Source: a bacterium
Lineage (GTDB): Bacteria > Planctomycetota > Planctomycetia > Gemmatales > Gemmataceae
Reading direction: 5' to 3'
Assembly: GCA_017308215.1 (NCBI GenBank)
Contig: JAFKFQ010000400.1
Span: 1 to 48,903, forward strand
DNA: 48,903 bases
In this document: positions 7,567-16,445 of the stretch, one piece after another
How the letters are laid out: each line of letters starts with the position of its first letter
Numbering within the stretch: the stretch's first letter is position 1
Notes under the pieces: model-generated
The model's database searches: none
Seen by the model: only the letters and a program-made list of their open reading frames with translations
Told to the model about the DNA's origin: nothing
Made by a program: the position numbers and the translations under genes

Positions 7567-9387
7567 ATGCGCCGTCCTGTTGCGCTCCTGTTGCTCCTCG
7601 CCCTCGCGCCGCTCGCTAACGGACAGAACGACACGCGGTTCGACTACCGCGAGGTCATGGTGCCGATGCGCGACGGGGTGAAGCTCTACACCACGGTTCA
7701 CGTCCCGAAGAAGGCCGACGGGCCGGTGCCCATCATCTTCGTCCGCACGCCCTACGGCATCGACGGCCGGGCCGAGCGCAACTTCCGCGACTACGTGAAG
7801 GAACTGGCCGACGACGGGTACGCCTTCGCCTACCAGGACATCCGCGGGCGCTACAAGTCGGAAGGCACGTTCGTGATGACGCGGCCGCGCCGCGATGCGA
7901 ACGACCCGAAGGCGGTGGACGAGGCGACGGACACGAACGACACCATCGACTGGCTGCTGAAGGAGATCCCGAACAACAACGGCCGCGTCGGCATGCTCGG
8001 CATCAGCTACCCGGGCTGGCTGACGGCGGTGGCGCTCACCGAGCCGCACCCGGCGCTCCGGGCCGCGTCCCCGCAGGCGTCGCCGGTGGACATGTTTCTC
8101 GGCGACGACTTTCACCACCACGGCGCGTTTCGCCTCAGCTACGGGTTCGAGTACGCGGCGCTGATGGAGACGGAGAAGACGAACTTCAACTTCAAGTTCG
8201 ACCGCTTCGACACCTACGACTGGTACCTGAAGCTCGGCCCACTCTCGAACGCCAACAAACTGCACTTCAAGAACACGCTGCCGACGTGGAACGACTTCGT
8301 CGCCCACCCGAACTACGACGCCTACTGGAAGGCCCGCTCGCTGGAGCCGCGGCTGAAGACTGCCGCGGTGCCGACGCTGCACGTCGGCGGGCTCTACGAC
8401 CAGGAGGACTTCCGCGGCCCGTTTCGCATCTACGCGAAGACCGAGGAGCACGACCGCAAGAACCACAACTTCCTCGTGCTCGGCCCGTGGGACCACGGCG
8501 GCTGGGCGGCGGGGAAGGGGAGCAAGCTCGGCCGCGTGTCGTTCGGGTCGGACACGGGGGCGCACTACCGCGCGAAGATTCAGGCGCCGTTCTTTCACTT
8601 CTATCTGAAGGACAAGGGCGCCCCACCGCCGGCCGAGGCGCAGGTCTTCCAGACCGGCGGCAACACCTGGGAACACTACGACCGCTGGCCGCCGAAAGAG
8701 GCGGCCGCGAAGAAGCTGTACTTCCACCCCGGCGGCAAGCTCGCGTTCGACCCGCCGCCGGCGGGCGGGGCTGCGTTCGACGAGTACGTCTCCGACCCGG
8801 CGAACCCGGTGCCGTACCGTCCGCGGCCCGTGCGCCCGACGTACCCGGGGCGTGAGTGGCCCGAGTGGATGGTGCAGGACCAGCGCTTCACCGCCGGCCG
8901 CCCCGACGTGCTCGTCTACCAGACCGAACCGCTGGCGGAAGACCTGGTGGTCGCCGGGTCGATGGTGGTGACGGTCCACGGCGCGACGACCGGTACCGAC
9001 TGCGACTGGGTGGCCCGGCTGATCGACGTTCACCCGGAGGGCTACGCGCCGGACCCGGCGATGAGCGGCTACCAGTTGATGATCGCCGGCGAACCGGTGC
9101 GGGCGCGGTTCCGCAAGAGCCTTGAACGCCCCGAGCCGGTGACGCCGGAGGCGGTGGAGGCGTACCCGATCGACCTGATCGCCGGCCACCACCGCTTCCG
9201 CAAGGGGCACCGCGTCATGGTGCAGATCAGCAGCAGCTGGTTCCCGGTGATCGACCGCAACCCGCAGACGTTCGTGCCGAACATCTTCGAGGCGAAGGCG
9301 GAGGACTTCGTACGGGCGACGCAGCGCGTGTACCGCACGCCGGCGCACCCGTCACACGTGGCGCTTGACGTGATCGGGGGGCGTTAG
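7567..9387 (+). CDS. Exported CocE/NonD-family serine hydrolase
   Basis: A 606-residue alpha/beta hydrolase of the X-Pro dipeptidyl-peptidase/CocE group (peptidase S15-like), which hydrolyses acyl or peptide bonds. It has a signal peptide (MRRPVALLLLLALAPLANG), so it acts outside the cytoplasm. The opening VMVPMRDGVKLYTTVHVP and DIRGRYKSEG are family hallmarks. The nucleophile is Ser147 in GISYPG, the acid is the Asp in LYDQEDFRG, and the His is in GPWDHGGW. A C-terminal jelly-roll domain (PDVLVYQTEPL onward) completes the architecture. The length is normal for the family. A second, diverged member lies head-to-tail opposed at 9466-11115. Substrate is unknown. Confidence 0.9.
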   Translation: MRRPVALLLLLALAPLANGQNDTRFDYREVMVPMRDGVKLYTTVHVPKKADGPVPIIFVRTPYGIDGRAERNFRDYVKELADDGYAFAYQDIRGRYKSEGTFVMTRPRRDANDPKAVDEATDTNDTIDWLLKEIPNNNGRVGMLGISYPGWLTAVALTEPHPALRAASPQASPVDMFLGDDFHHHGAFRLSYGFEYAALMETEKTNFNFKFDRFDTYDWYLKLGPLSNANKLHFKNTLPTWNDFVAHPNYDAYWKARSLEPRLKTAAVPTLHVGGLYDQEDFRGPFRIYAKTEEHDRKNHNFLVLGPWDHGGWAAGKGSKLGRVSFGSDTGAHYRAKIQAPFFHFYLKDKGAPPPAEAQVFQTGGNTWEHYDRWPPKEAAAKKLYFHPGGKLAFDPPPAGGAAFDEYVSDPANPVPYRPRPVRPTYPGREWPEWMVQDQRFTAGRPDVLVYQTEPLAEDLVVAGSMVVTVHGATTGTDCDWVARLIDVHPEGYAPDPAMSGYQLMIAGEPVRARFRKSLERPEPVTPEAVEAYPIDLIAGHHRFRKGHRVMVQISSSWFPVIDRNPQTFVPNIFEAKAEDFVRATQRVYRTPAHPSHVALDVIGGR

Positions 9388-9454
9388 GCCGCGGCGCGAG
9401 CCGCAGCGGGTTTCGCAGGTCGAAGACCGCCGCGGCTCGCGCCGCGGCCTAACG
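9382..9454. terminator. 23-bp perfect inverted repeat between convergent genes
   Basis: 9382-9404 and 9432-9454 are exact reverse complements with a 27-base loop. The left arm includes the stop codon of the plus-strand hydrolase gene, and the right arm ends 11 bp before the stop of the minus-strand gene. The position suits a bidirectional terminator; there is no clear T-run. Confidence 0.6.
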
Positions 9455-9465
9455 GCGCGTCAGCG

Positions 9466-11115
9466 TTACTCGCGCACCGGCGCCACGACCCGCGACGGGC
9501 GGGTGCGGTCGTGGTAGACGTGGACCGTCGCCGCCATCGTGCGCGCCGGCGGGTCGAGCGTCAGCGGCTCGCCGGTGTTCGGGTTCGGCTCGTAGAACGG
9601 GGCGCCGGTCCCCGCCACTGTGACGCGGATGCGGTGCCCGGCGTTGAACACCAGGCTCGTCCAGCCCACGTCGAACCGCACCGGGTACACCCGGCCCGGC
9701 TCCATGAACACCTCCTTCTCGTACCCGTCGCGGTAGCGCAGCCGGCGCACGTAGTCCATCACCAGCATCGAGCGGCCGTCCGGGTACACGTCGCTGACGC
9801 GCACGATCACGTCGCCGTCCTTCGCGGACGACGACACCCACAGCTCTGCCCGCACCTTCCCCGTCCACTCGACCGGGGCGGTGAGCACGTCGGACGTGAA
9901 GGTGAGGACGTTCGGCTGCTTCTCGAAGTCGCGGGCGTCCTTCGCGCCGGGGAAGCCGCCCTTCGCCGGGATCGTCGTCGGGTTCACCGGGTCGGCGACG
10001 AACGAAACCGAAGCGGTGTCGGCGGTCGGCGCCGTCAGCGCGAGCCCGCCGCCGGCGGCGAGGTGGTACGGTGTGTTGGCCGCCTTCACCGGCCAGTCGG
10101 GGGCGGCGCGCCACTCGTTCCCGGGGGCGCCCTTCTCGCCGACCGCACCCATCACGTAGTAGCGCACGGCCGCGTCGCGCTGCACGCCGGTGTCGCGGCC
10201 CTTCAGGTGGTGGTCGAACCAGCGCAGCATGTGGGCCTCGGTGTCGAACTTCGCGTTCTCCGGGTACTCCATCTCGGCAGCCTTGTTCGTGTTCTTGAAC
10301 CGCCCGTGCAGCCACGGGCCAATAAGAAGTTGCTGATTCCCGCGCGAGTTCGGCCCGCCGCGGTGCTGGCGGCCGGTGTAGCTGTCGACGCTGCCGACGC
10401 ACATGAAGTCGTACCAGCTGCCGACGGTGAAGCACGGCACGTCCATGCGGTCGAAGAAGCGGGTGCAGTCCTCCTCGGCCCAGTAGGCGTCGTAGGTCGG
10501 GTGGGCGAACCACTCCTTGAGGAGCTTGAGGTTGTCGGCCGGGTCGCGGCAGACGGCGCCCATCTGCCGGAACCGCTCCGGGCGCGTCGTGCCGCCGATG
10601 CGGTAGCCCTCGTGGAACAGGCTCAGCCCGGTGTCGATCATGTACTGCGCCTTCAGGGACGGCGGGCGGGTGACGGCGAGGAAGTTCTGCGCGAACCCGG
10701 CCTGCGAGCTGCCAAACGTGCCCACCTTCCCGGTACACCACTCCTGTTTCGCCAGCCATTCCACGGTGTCGTACCCGTCCTTCTGCTCGCCCCACCCGAG
10801 CGCCCGGTAGCCGACCCACTGCCCTTCGGACTTCCCGGCGCCGCGGAAGTTCTGCGCCGCGACGACGTACCCGCCCTCGGCGAGTTTGGCGAAACTCTTG
10901 CGGGTGGCGGGGGCGGTGAGGTCGGCGTACCGCTGTTCGAGCAGCGCCGGCCACGGGCCTTTCCCGGGCGGGAAGTAGAGGTAGACGGACAGCTTCGTGC
11001 CGTCGCGCATCGGCACCCAGACGTGCTTCTCGGCGACAGTCCCGAGATCAACGGGTTGTTGGGCGCGGGCGGCGGAGGGAAGGACGAGTAGCAGCGCGAG
11101 AGCGAGGCGACGCAT
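9466..11115 (-). CDS. Exported CocE/NonD-family serine hydrolase (second copy)
   Basis: A 549-residue relative of the hydrolase at 7567-9387. It has its own signal peptide (MRRLALALLLVLPSAARA), the VWVPMRDGTKLSVYLYFP opening, the oxyanion-region NFRGAGKSEG, a nucleophile in GSSQAG (Ser137), and a His in LIGPWLHG. The C-terminal beta domain ends with the typical NTGEPLTLDPP and HVYHDRTRPSRVVAPV. The two proteins are clearly diverged, so they are either old paralogues or separate acquisitions and probably differ in substrate. The gene is 96 bp downstream of the ferritin-like gene on the same strand. Start is ATG at 11115. Confidence 0.9.
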   Translation of the reverse strand: MRRLALALLLVLPSAARAQQPVDLGTVAEKHVWVPMRDGTKLSVYLYFPPGKGPWPALLEQRYADLTAPATRKSFAKLAEGGYVVAAQNFRGAGKSEGQWVGYRALGWGEQKDGYDTVEWLAKQEWCTGKVGTFGSSQAGFAQNFLAVTRPPSLKAQYMIDTGLSLFHEGYRIGGTTRPERFRQMGAVCRDPADNLKLLKEWFAHPTYDAYWAEEDCTRFFDRMDVPCFTVGSWYDFMCVGSVDSYTGRQHRGGPNSRGNQQLLIGPWLHGRFKNTNKAAEMEYPENAKFDTEAHMLRWFDHHLKGRDTGVQRDAAVRYYVMGAVGEKGAPGNEWRAAPDWPVKAANTPYHLAAGGGLALTAPTADTASVSFVADPVNPTTIPAKGGFPGAKDARDFEKQPNVLTFTSDVLTAPVEWTGKVRAELWVSSSAKDGDVIVRVSDVYPDGRSMLVMDYVRRLRYRDGYEKEVFMEPGRVYPVRFDVGWTSLVFNAGHRIRVTVAGTGAPFYEPNPNTGEPLTLDPPARTMAATVHVYHDRTRPSRVVAPVRE

Positions 11116-11211
11116 GAGGGCTCCGGCGGGAAGGGCGGGAAGGCGGGGGAATGATGTGTTCGGCCGCGGCGCAAGTCGTGGCGAGGCGTGCGGCCGGGCT
11201 CTGGGGGGCGA

Positions 11212-12636
11212 CTACTCCCCCGCCACGCGCTGCAGGTCCGCGCGCGTGCCCTCATACGTCGTCGCAAACGCCAGCACGTCCGGGTCGGGTGCCGTGCCCG
11301 CCGCGGCGCAGGCCTGCGAGTAGATCGTCGGCCACCAGTTCGTGTGTTCGGTCAGGCCCTGCGCCTTCACCGTCGACCAGTTGCTCAGCACGGCGCTCCA
11401 CGCCTTGTCGCCGTAGTCGAGCGCCTCGCGCAGCGACGCGAACTCCGGCACGTACCACTGCCGGCCGATCTGCGAGTGGAGCACTTCATCCGCCCAGTCG
11501 AAGTCCTGAAGCGTCGCCATGAGCGGAACGCCGCTCTCTTGCGCCACCTCGAACTCGTAGCGCTTGCCGGTCCGCGGCATGAGCCCCTGCTCGATGAAGT
11601 ACAGGACGCCGTGCCGCTCCATCGGCGTGCATTCAGTGTTGAGCCGGTACGACCAGTTGAAGGTAATTCGGGCCTGCGTCCAGTCCACGCCGAGGGCCGT
11701 AAACCCGACCTCACCCATCATCGCGTGCCGCGCCTCGTCCCACAACTGGCGGGACATGTCGCGGTAGTAGCCCCACGGCTTGCCGGGCGTCTGTGTGATG
11801 ATGGAAGCCATCATCTCCGGTACGTCGATCTCGCGGAGCCGTTTGTAGAGCATCATCAGCGCCTTCGCCCGCGCCGGCTTCGCCTCGTCGTACAGGAACG
11901 CCTCCGCGTTCACCCCCTGGTTCCACGGGTCGGTGAACCGCTCGTCGCGCTTCGGGACGGGATCGTACTGGTACGGCGTCTTCGAGTAGCGACGCTCGGG
12001 GAGCGTGTCGGACAGGGATTTGGTGCCATCGAGCCCACCGGACGCGGTGAGGAACAGATTGAGACTTTCGGTGAGTGTTGGGGTGCGGTCGGTGTACGGC
12101 AGCCCGCACGCGAACATCCCGAAATCGCCCATCTCCTCCAACTCGAGCCGGGCGAACTTGAGCACGCGCCGGCTCGGGGCGTCGGTCAGCGGGTTGGTGT
12201 CCTCCATGTACTGCCAGGTGGCCGAGCCGAGCGCCGGGATGGCGACGTGGTACACACCGTTCAGCAATTCCTCCGTCGTCGGCGCGCACAGGATCTCGTC
12301 GAAGAAGGCCTCCAGCGCCGGGTGCGGCACGTCCTCCAGGCCGAGCGGCGGCTCACGCATCTCGCTGATGCGGGTGCGGAGGGCAGTGACGTGCTCAGCG
12401 CACAGGTGGGCGTGGTGTGCGAACGCCGTCTTCAGCTCATAGATCGGCTCGGCGGTGATGCGGGCCGTCAGGAGGTGGTGCAGCCGCTTGAAGGCGTAGT
12501 GGAACCGCTTCAGCCGGCGGACGCACTCCTCGACGGGGAGCCCCGGCTTCGCCGCGTCCTCGATCGAACACAGCCCGGCGAGCGGCGGCAGACCCTTGTA
12601 TGATGTGTAACCGGCGAGCGGCTTCGGCTGCGACAT
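11212..12636 (-). CDS. Ferritin-like (putative di-iron) protein of unknown function
   Basis: A 474-residue, mainly helical, cytoplasmic protein. Two ExxH pairs of the di-iron carboxylate type are visible: Glu301-His304 in LWDEARHAMMGE and Glu384-His387 in WADEVLHSQIG, 83 residues apart. That is the spacing pattern expected for helices 2 and 4 of a four-helix bundle. Candidate bridging Glu residues lie around 246-270 and 335-349. The N-terminal third has a further His/Glu-rich helix (AFAHHAHLCAEHV). I cannot name the family or reaction. ATG at 12636 is chosen because conserved-looking protein starts there; an upstream extension of the frame reads as noise. Confidence 0.72.
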   Translation of the reverse strand: MSQPKPLAGYTSYKGLPPLAGLCSIEDAAKPGLPVEECVRRLKRFHYAFKRLHHLLTARITAEPIYELKTAFAHHAHLCAEHVTALRTRISEMREPPLGLEDVPHPALEAFFDEILCAPTTEELLNGVYHVAIPALGSATWQYMEDTNPLTDAPSRRVLKFARLELEEMGDFGMFACGLPYTDRTPTLTESLNLFLTASGGLDGTKSLSDTLPERRYSKTPYQYDPVPKRDERFTDPWNQGVNAEAFLYDEAKPARAKALMMLYKRLREIDVPEMMASIITQTPGKPWGYYRDMSRQLWDEARHAMMGEVGFTALGVDWTQARITFNWSYRLNTECTPMERHGVLYFIEQGLMPRTGKRYEFEVAQESGVPLMATLQDFDWADEVLHSQIGRQWYVPEFASLREALDYGDKAWSAVLSNWSTVKAQGLTEHTNWWPTIYSQACAAAGTAPDPDVLAFATTYEGTRADLQRVAGE

Positions 12637-12686
12637 GGATCGGCTCCGGCGGGGTGGCTTCAGTCTACCACCCCGCCGGAACCCGA

Positions 12687-12944
12687 TCAGCCGGAGAGCT
12701 TGCCGCTCTCGGACCAGCACGCCTTCACGTCCTCGAGCGTCGCATCGACCCCCTGGGAATTCAGGTCGTCGGTCACCTGCTGCGGCGTCGCCTGTGGGCC
12801 GAGGCGGGTGTGCGTTTCCAGCACCATGCGCGGCAGGCCGATCACCTGGTCGCGGGACGGCAGTTCCTCCGGGTTCGTGCTCGCCCAGTGGGCCGCCGGG
12901 TTGCCGGGGACGGGTTCGGTCGGAATCGTGTCGGTGTCGGGCAT
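12687..12944 (-). CDS. Small acidic hypothetical protein
   Basis: An 85-residue protein with a very strong ribosome site (GAAGGAGG, eight bases before ATG 12944). The N-terminal 30 residues are Pro/Thr/Asp-rich. The C-terminal half (LPRMVLETHTRLGPQATPQQ, then VTDDLNSQGVDATLEDVKACW) has the helix pattern of a small winged-helix-like or PP-loop-free helical domain. It has no signal peptide. It is divergent from the proline-rich gene at 13013, with 68 bp between the two starts. Function unknown; a DNA-binding role would be only a guess. Confidence 0.7.
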   Translation of the reverse strand: MPDTDTIPTEPVPGNPAAHWASTNPEELPSRDQVIGLPRMVLETHTRLGPQATPQQVTDDLNSQGVDATLEDVKACWSESGKLSG

Positions 12945-13012
12945 CGTCGATCCTCCTTCGGGACGGCATACGGATTGCAAAACCCGTTCCCGACCGCGAA
13001 CCGGAGGACGAC

Positions 13013-13201
13013 ATGAACCCGTTCAACCCGCCGCCCGGCACGCCCGGCCCCGGCCAGCCGACCGAGCCTCCACCGACGATGCCGCCCGAGTCCGTGCCGC
13101 CGCGCCCCGGGACCGACCCCGGCAGCCCGGCGATCCCACACCCGGTCCAGCCGCCATCGCCACCGGCACCCGACCCCGGCCCCCCGCCGTCGTTCAGCTA
13201 A
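13013..13201 (+). CDS. Very proline-rich 62-residue protein
   Basis: Sixty-two residues, of which 28 are proline, beginning MNPFNPPPGTPGPGQP and ending PGPPPSFS. It has no signal peptide, lipobox or hydrophobic segment. ATG at 13013 is preceded by GGAGG at 13003-13007, which is the main evidence that it is expressed, because a GC-rich open frame this short could arise by chance. It shares a 68-bp divergent promoter region with the small gene at 12687-12944. Such a chain is expected to be extended and disordered. Confidence 0.5.
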   Translation: MNPFNPPPGTPGPGQPTEPPPTMPPESVPPRPGTDPGSPAIPHPVQPPSPPAPDPGPPPSFS

Positions 13202-13382
13202 CGCCGCGGGTGACGCTCGAAGAAGGTCCAGAGTTGTTCGTTGATGTTCTCGCCCGTTGTGGGCGAACACGGAGCGTATCGGCGTGTCTCCTCGGTAACC
13301 GGGATACTCGGAGGCGGCCGGGCGGGTTTCACCTGCCGGCCGCGCGTCGTATCCTGTCCCCACCTGCCGAGGACGACTGTCG

Positions 13383-14405
13383 ATGGACGAGTTGAAGACG
13401 CTAGAATCGACCGCCCTCGTCGAACTGGCCGCCTGCGCCGACGAGCCCGCCCTCCGCGCATGGAACACCAAGTTTTTCGGCGACAAGGGACTGATGAAGG
13501 TGGCGCTCGGTAAGATCGGCACGGTCCCGAAGGACCAGAAAGCTGCCTACGGACAGGAGGCGAACCGCGTCAAGGTGGCCCTCCAGTCGGCCTATGACGC
13601 GGCGCTGGCGAAGAAGAAGGCGGAACAGCTCGAAGCGAGCCTGACGACGAACCCGCTCGACGTGACGCTCCCCGGCCGCACCCGCCCGCGCGGGCGGCTC
13701 CACCCGGCGACGCAGATCCTGCGGCAGGTCACGCGCGTGTTCGCCGACATGGGGTTCGAGGTCGTCCGCACCCGCGAGGTCGAAACGGACGAGCTCAACT
13801 TCGAGTGCCTGAACATGCCGGCGCACCACCCGGCCCGTGACATGTGGGACACGTTCTTCACCGACCGCCCCGGCGTCGTCCTGCGCACGCACACTAGCCC
13901 CGGGCAGATCCACGTCATGCGCGCCGCGGCCGGGAAGCCGGTGCGCGTCATCCTGCCGGGCATGTGCTACCGGAATGAGGCGATCAGCACGCGCAGCGAG
14001 ATCCAGTTCCACCAGGTCGAGGGGCTGGTAATCGGCGCCGGCGTGACGATGGCGGACCTGAAGGGGACGATCACGGCGTTCGCGCGGCGGATGTTCGGTC
14101 CGGAGCGGCAGGTGCGCATCCGGTCGAGCTACTTCCCGTTCACCGAGCCGAGCATCGAGGTGGACATCGACTGGCCGAAGGACGACCCGAACCGCGACCG
14201 TCTCACGAAGGGGACCGGCTGGCTGGAGATCATGGGGGCGGGGATGGTCCACCCGAACGTGCTGCGCGCCGGTGGCTACGACCCCGAAACGGTGACGGGG
14301 TTCGCGTTCGGCATGGGGCCGCAGCGGATGCTGATGCTCCAGCACGCGATCGACGACATCCGCCTGTTCTGGCAGAACGACCTCCGCTTCCTGCGGCAGT
14401 TCTAG
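13383..14405 (+). CDS. pheS: Phenylalanyl-tRNA synthetase alpha subunit
   Basis: The class II aminoacyl-tRNA synthetase catalytic subunit, which charges tRNA-Phe as an (alpha-beta)2 tetramer with PheT. The 340 residues match bacterial PheS. The N-terminal coiled coil (about 1-95) includes FFGDKGLM. The catalytic core has motif 2 (VILPGMCYRNEA ... QFHQVEGLVIG), the Phe-binding SYFPFTEPSIEV, EIMGAGMVHPNVL, and motif 3 (GFAFGMGPQRMLML). ATG at 13383 follows GAGGA. In many bacteria pheT follows directly. Here the next gene, 261 bp away, encodes an outer-membrane protein, so pheT must lie elsewhere in the genome. Confidence 0.96.
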   Translation: MDELKTLESTALVELAACADEPALRAWNTKFFGDKGLMKVALGKIGTVPKDQKAAYGQEANRVKVALQSAYDAALAKKKAEQLEASLTTNPLDVTLPGRTRPRGRLHPATQILRQVTRVFADMGFEVVRTREVETDELNFECLNMPAHHPARDMWDTFFTDRPGVVLRTHTSPGQIHVMRAAAGKPVRVILPGMCYRNEAISTRSEIQFHQVEGLVIGAGVTMADLKGTITAFARRMFGPERQVRIRSSYFPFTEPSIEVDIDWPKDDPNRDRLTKGTGWLEIMGAGMVHPNVLRAGGYDPETVTGFAFGMGPQRMLMLQHAIDDIRLFWQNDLRFLRQF

Positions 14406-14419
14406 GCCGCGCCGGATTC

Positions 14420-14445
14420 GGGCAGCCCGTGCCGCGGCTGCCCGG
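14420..14445 (+). terminator. Hairpin after pheS
   Basis: CGGGCAGCC (14420-14428) pairs perfectly with GGCTGCCCG (14437-14445) across an 8-base loop, 15 bp after the pheS stop. There is no T-run. The rest of the 261-bp gap up to 14667 shows nothing else that I can support. Confidence 0.45.
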
Positions 14446-14666
14446 ACATGAGGCAACGCCGGGAAAAACCCCGTTTCGACCCGCGAGACTGCGTAAACCC
14501 TGCGGGTCGTGCCGGCTCCGAATCGCGGATGAGGCACGCCGGCCGTCGCGCCGCCGTGGTTCCCCACATCTCTCGCCGATAACCCTCGCAGCCCGACTTA
14601 CGGTCCCGGTCGCTCTGACCGCTCGATTCGGACTGTCCGCTCCCGTCGGCGCTTGAGGAATGACTC

Positions 14667-16349
14667 TTGCGACGCTATCTCGTGCTTTGCGCTGTACTCG
14701 CCGCCGGCCCCGCGTCCGCCCAACCGCCCGCCGAACTCCCGCCGGTCGTCGTCCCCGAGGCCGTACCGGTCGCCGAAGAGGCGGCCGACCCGAAGGGCGG
14801 CACGCCGCCGCCACCGGCCGGGGCGCCGGTCGCCGCGCCGAAGGCGCCGGTGGCGCCGCCCGGGCCGAAGTGGGTGACGCCGCTGCCGCGGCCTGGGGTC
14901 TTCATCGTCCCACCGACCGGGGACGGCTACTACTCGCTCGTCGATCAGCTCCGCGGCGACCTCCGGCAGGCGCCGCCGAAGTACCCGTACCCGCGGTACG
15001 GGTTCATCATGCAACCGAACTACGACGTGAACTGGGCGTACCTGAAAGACCCGAAGAACACCGAGCACGACTACGCCGACCCGCTCAAGTGGATGCCGCT
15101 CGCCGACGGCGTGACGCTGACCGTCGGCGGCGACCTCCGCTACCGGCTGATGCAGGAGGTGAACAGCAACAACCGGCTGAGCGGCCAGGTCGATAACTAC
15201 GACCTGTACCGCAACCGCACCTACGCCGACCTGTGGGTCGAGGACTGGCTGCGGGTGTACGGCGAGTTCCTGTACGCCGACTACACGCGCCGCGACCTCC
15301 CCCCGCTCGCCACCGACGCCGACCGCGGCGACATCCTCAACCTGTTCGCCGACCTGCGGGTGCTGGAGTTCGGGGAGGCGAACAACCCCGTTTACGTTCG
15401 GACCGGGCGGCAGGAACTCCTGTACGGCTCGCAGCGGGCGATCAGTACGGTGGACTGGCTGGACACCCGACGGACGTTCCAGGGCATCAAGGCGTTCACC
15501 CGGACGGAGAAGTGGGACTTCGACCTGTTCGTCGTGCAACCGGTGCTCCCGAGCGCGGGACGGTTCGACTCGGTTGACAACAACCAGGTCTTCACCGGGG
15601 CGTGGTTCACGTACCGCCCGGCGGCGGGGATGAACCTCGACCTGTACTACCTCAACCTCGACAACACCAACCCGACCGCGCGCGGGCAGTTCGGCGCGGT
15701 CGGCGGGCAGAACGTGAACACGGTCGGCACCCGGTTCGTCGGCACGAAGAACAACTGGATGTGGGACGCCGAGGGGATGGTGCAGTTCGGCAGCTATGCG
15801 AACCAGGCGATCCTGGCGCAGGCGTTCACGGCAGCCGGCGGCTACCACTTCAAGGACACGCCGTGGGCGCCGCAGTTCTGGGTCGGCTACGACTACGCCA
15901 GCGGCGACCCGGACCCGCAGAACACCGGCACCCGGCGGACCTACAACCAGCTATTCCAGTTCGGGCACTACTACCTCACCTACCTGGACGTGATCGCCCG
16001 GCAGAACATCAACGACTTCAACCTGCAGGTGGTAGTGTTCCCCGAGAATTGGCTGACGTGCTTCGCCCAGTACCACGTCCTGCGGCTGGCGTCGGACCGC
16101 GACGCCCTGTACGCGGACAACGGCGCCGTACTCCGCCAGGACCGGACCGGGCGCGCCGGGAACGACGTGGGGAACGCGCTGGACATGCGGTGCAACGTCC
16201 ACGTCACGAAGCACACCGACGTGCTGTTCGGGTACTCGCGGCTGTTCGCCGGCGACTTCATCCGCAACACGGCGGGAACCGGCCCGAACCGCGGCGCCCT
16301 CGGCGCCGACCCGGAGATCTTCTACCTCCAGTGTACCTACCGCTGGTGA
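14667..16349 (+). CDS. Outer-membrane beta-barrel, alginate-export (AlgE)-like
   Basis: A 560-residue exported protein. The signal peptide (MRRYLVLCAVLAAGPASA) is followed by a Pro/Ala-rich linker (about 19-70) and a large region of alternating aromatic strands (GGDLRYRLMQE, VYGEFLYADYTRRD, VYVRTGRQELLYGSQRAI, WDFDLFVVQPVLP, QFWVGYDYASGDPDPQNTG). It ends in YLQCTYRW, with the terminal aromatic expected for BAM insertion. The RTGRQELLYGSQR and GYDYASGD motifs resemble the alginate export domain family common in planctomycetes. What it transports is unknown; the family name does not prove alginate. Start is TTG at 14667, with GAGGA seven bases upstream. Confidence 0.82.
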   Translation: MRRYLVLCAVLAAGPASAQPPAELPPVVVPEAVPVAEEAADPKGGTPPPPAGAPVAAPKAPVAPPGPKWVTPLPRPGVFIVPPTGDGYYSLVDQLRGDLRQAPPKYPYPRYGFIMQPNYDVNWAYLKDPKNTEHDYADPLKWMPLADGVTLTVGGDLRYRLMQEVNSNNRLSGQVDNYDLYRNRTYADLWVEDWLRVYGEFLYADYTRRDLPPLATDADRGDILNLFADLRVLEFGEANNPVYVRTGRQELLYGSQRAISTVDWLDTRRTFQGIKAFTRTEKWDFDLFVVQPVLPSAGRFDSVDNNQVFTGAWFTYRPAAGMNLDLYYLNLDNTNPTARGQFGAVGGQNVNTVGTRFVGTKNNWMWDAEGMVQFGSYANQAILAQAFTAAGGYHFKDTPWAPQFWVGYDYASGDPDPQNTGTRRTYNQLFQFGHYYLTYLDVIARQNINDFNLQVVVFPENWLTCFAQYHVLRLASDRDALYADNGAVLRQDRTGRAGNDVGNALDMRCNVHVTKHTDVLFGYSRLFAGDFIRNTAGTGPNRGALGADPEIFYLQCTYRW

Positions 16350-16403
16350 CGCCGGTCCGGGGCGTGGGCGCCGGGTTGCGGGCGAAACGGCGGCGCGAAT
16401 TGT

Positions 16404-16444
16404 CGCCCGTGTGGTGCGGCCCGGAGTGCCGTACCACACGGGCG
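16404..16444. terminator. Bidirectional terminator hairpin
   Basis: A 17-bp stem with one wobble (16404-16420 with 16428-16444) and a 7-base loop lies between the stops of the convergent genes at 14667-16349 and 16446-17360. Confidence 0.7.
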
Positions 16445-16445
16445 G

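Noticed and set aside
7483..9348. A 621-codon open frame antisense to the CocE-type gene
   Set aside because: Its product is Arg/His/Val-rich with no recognisable domain. The plus strand carries a signal peptide and complete catalytic motifs.
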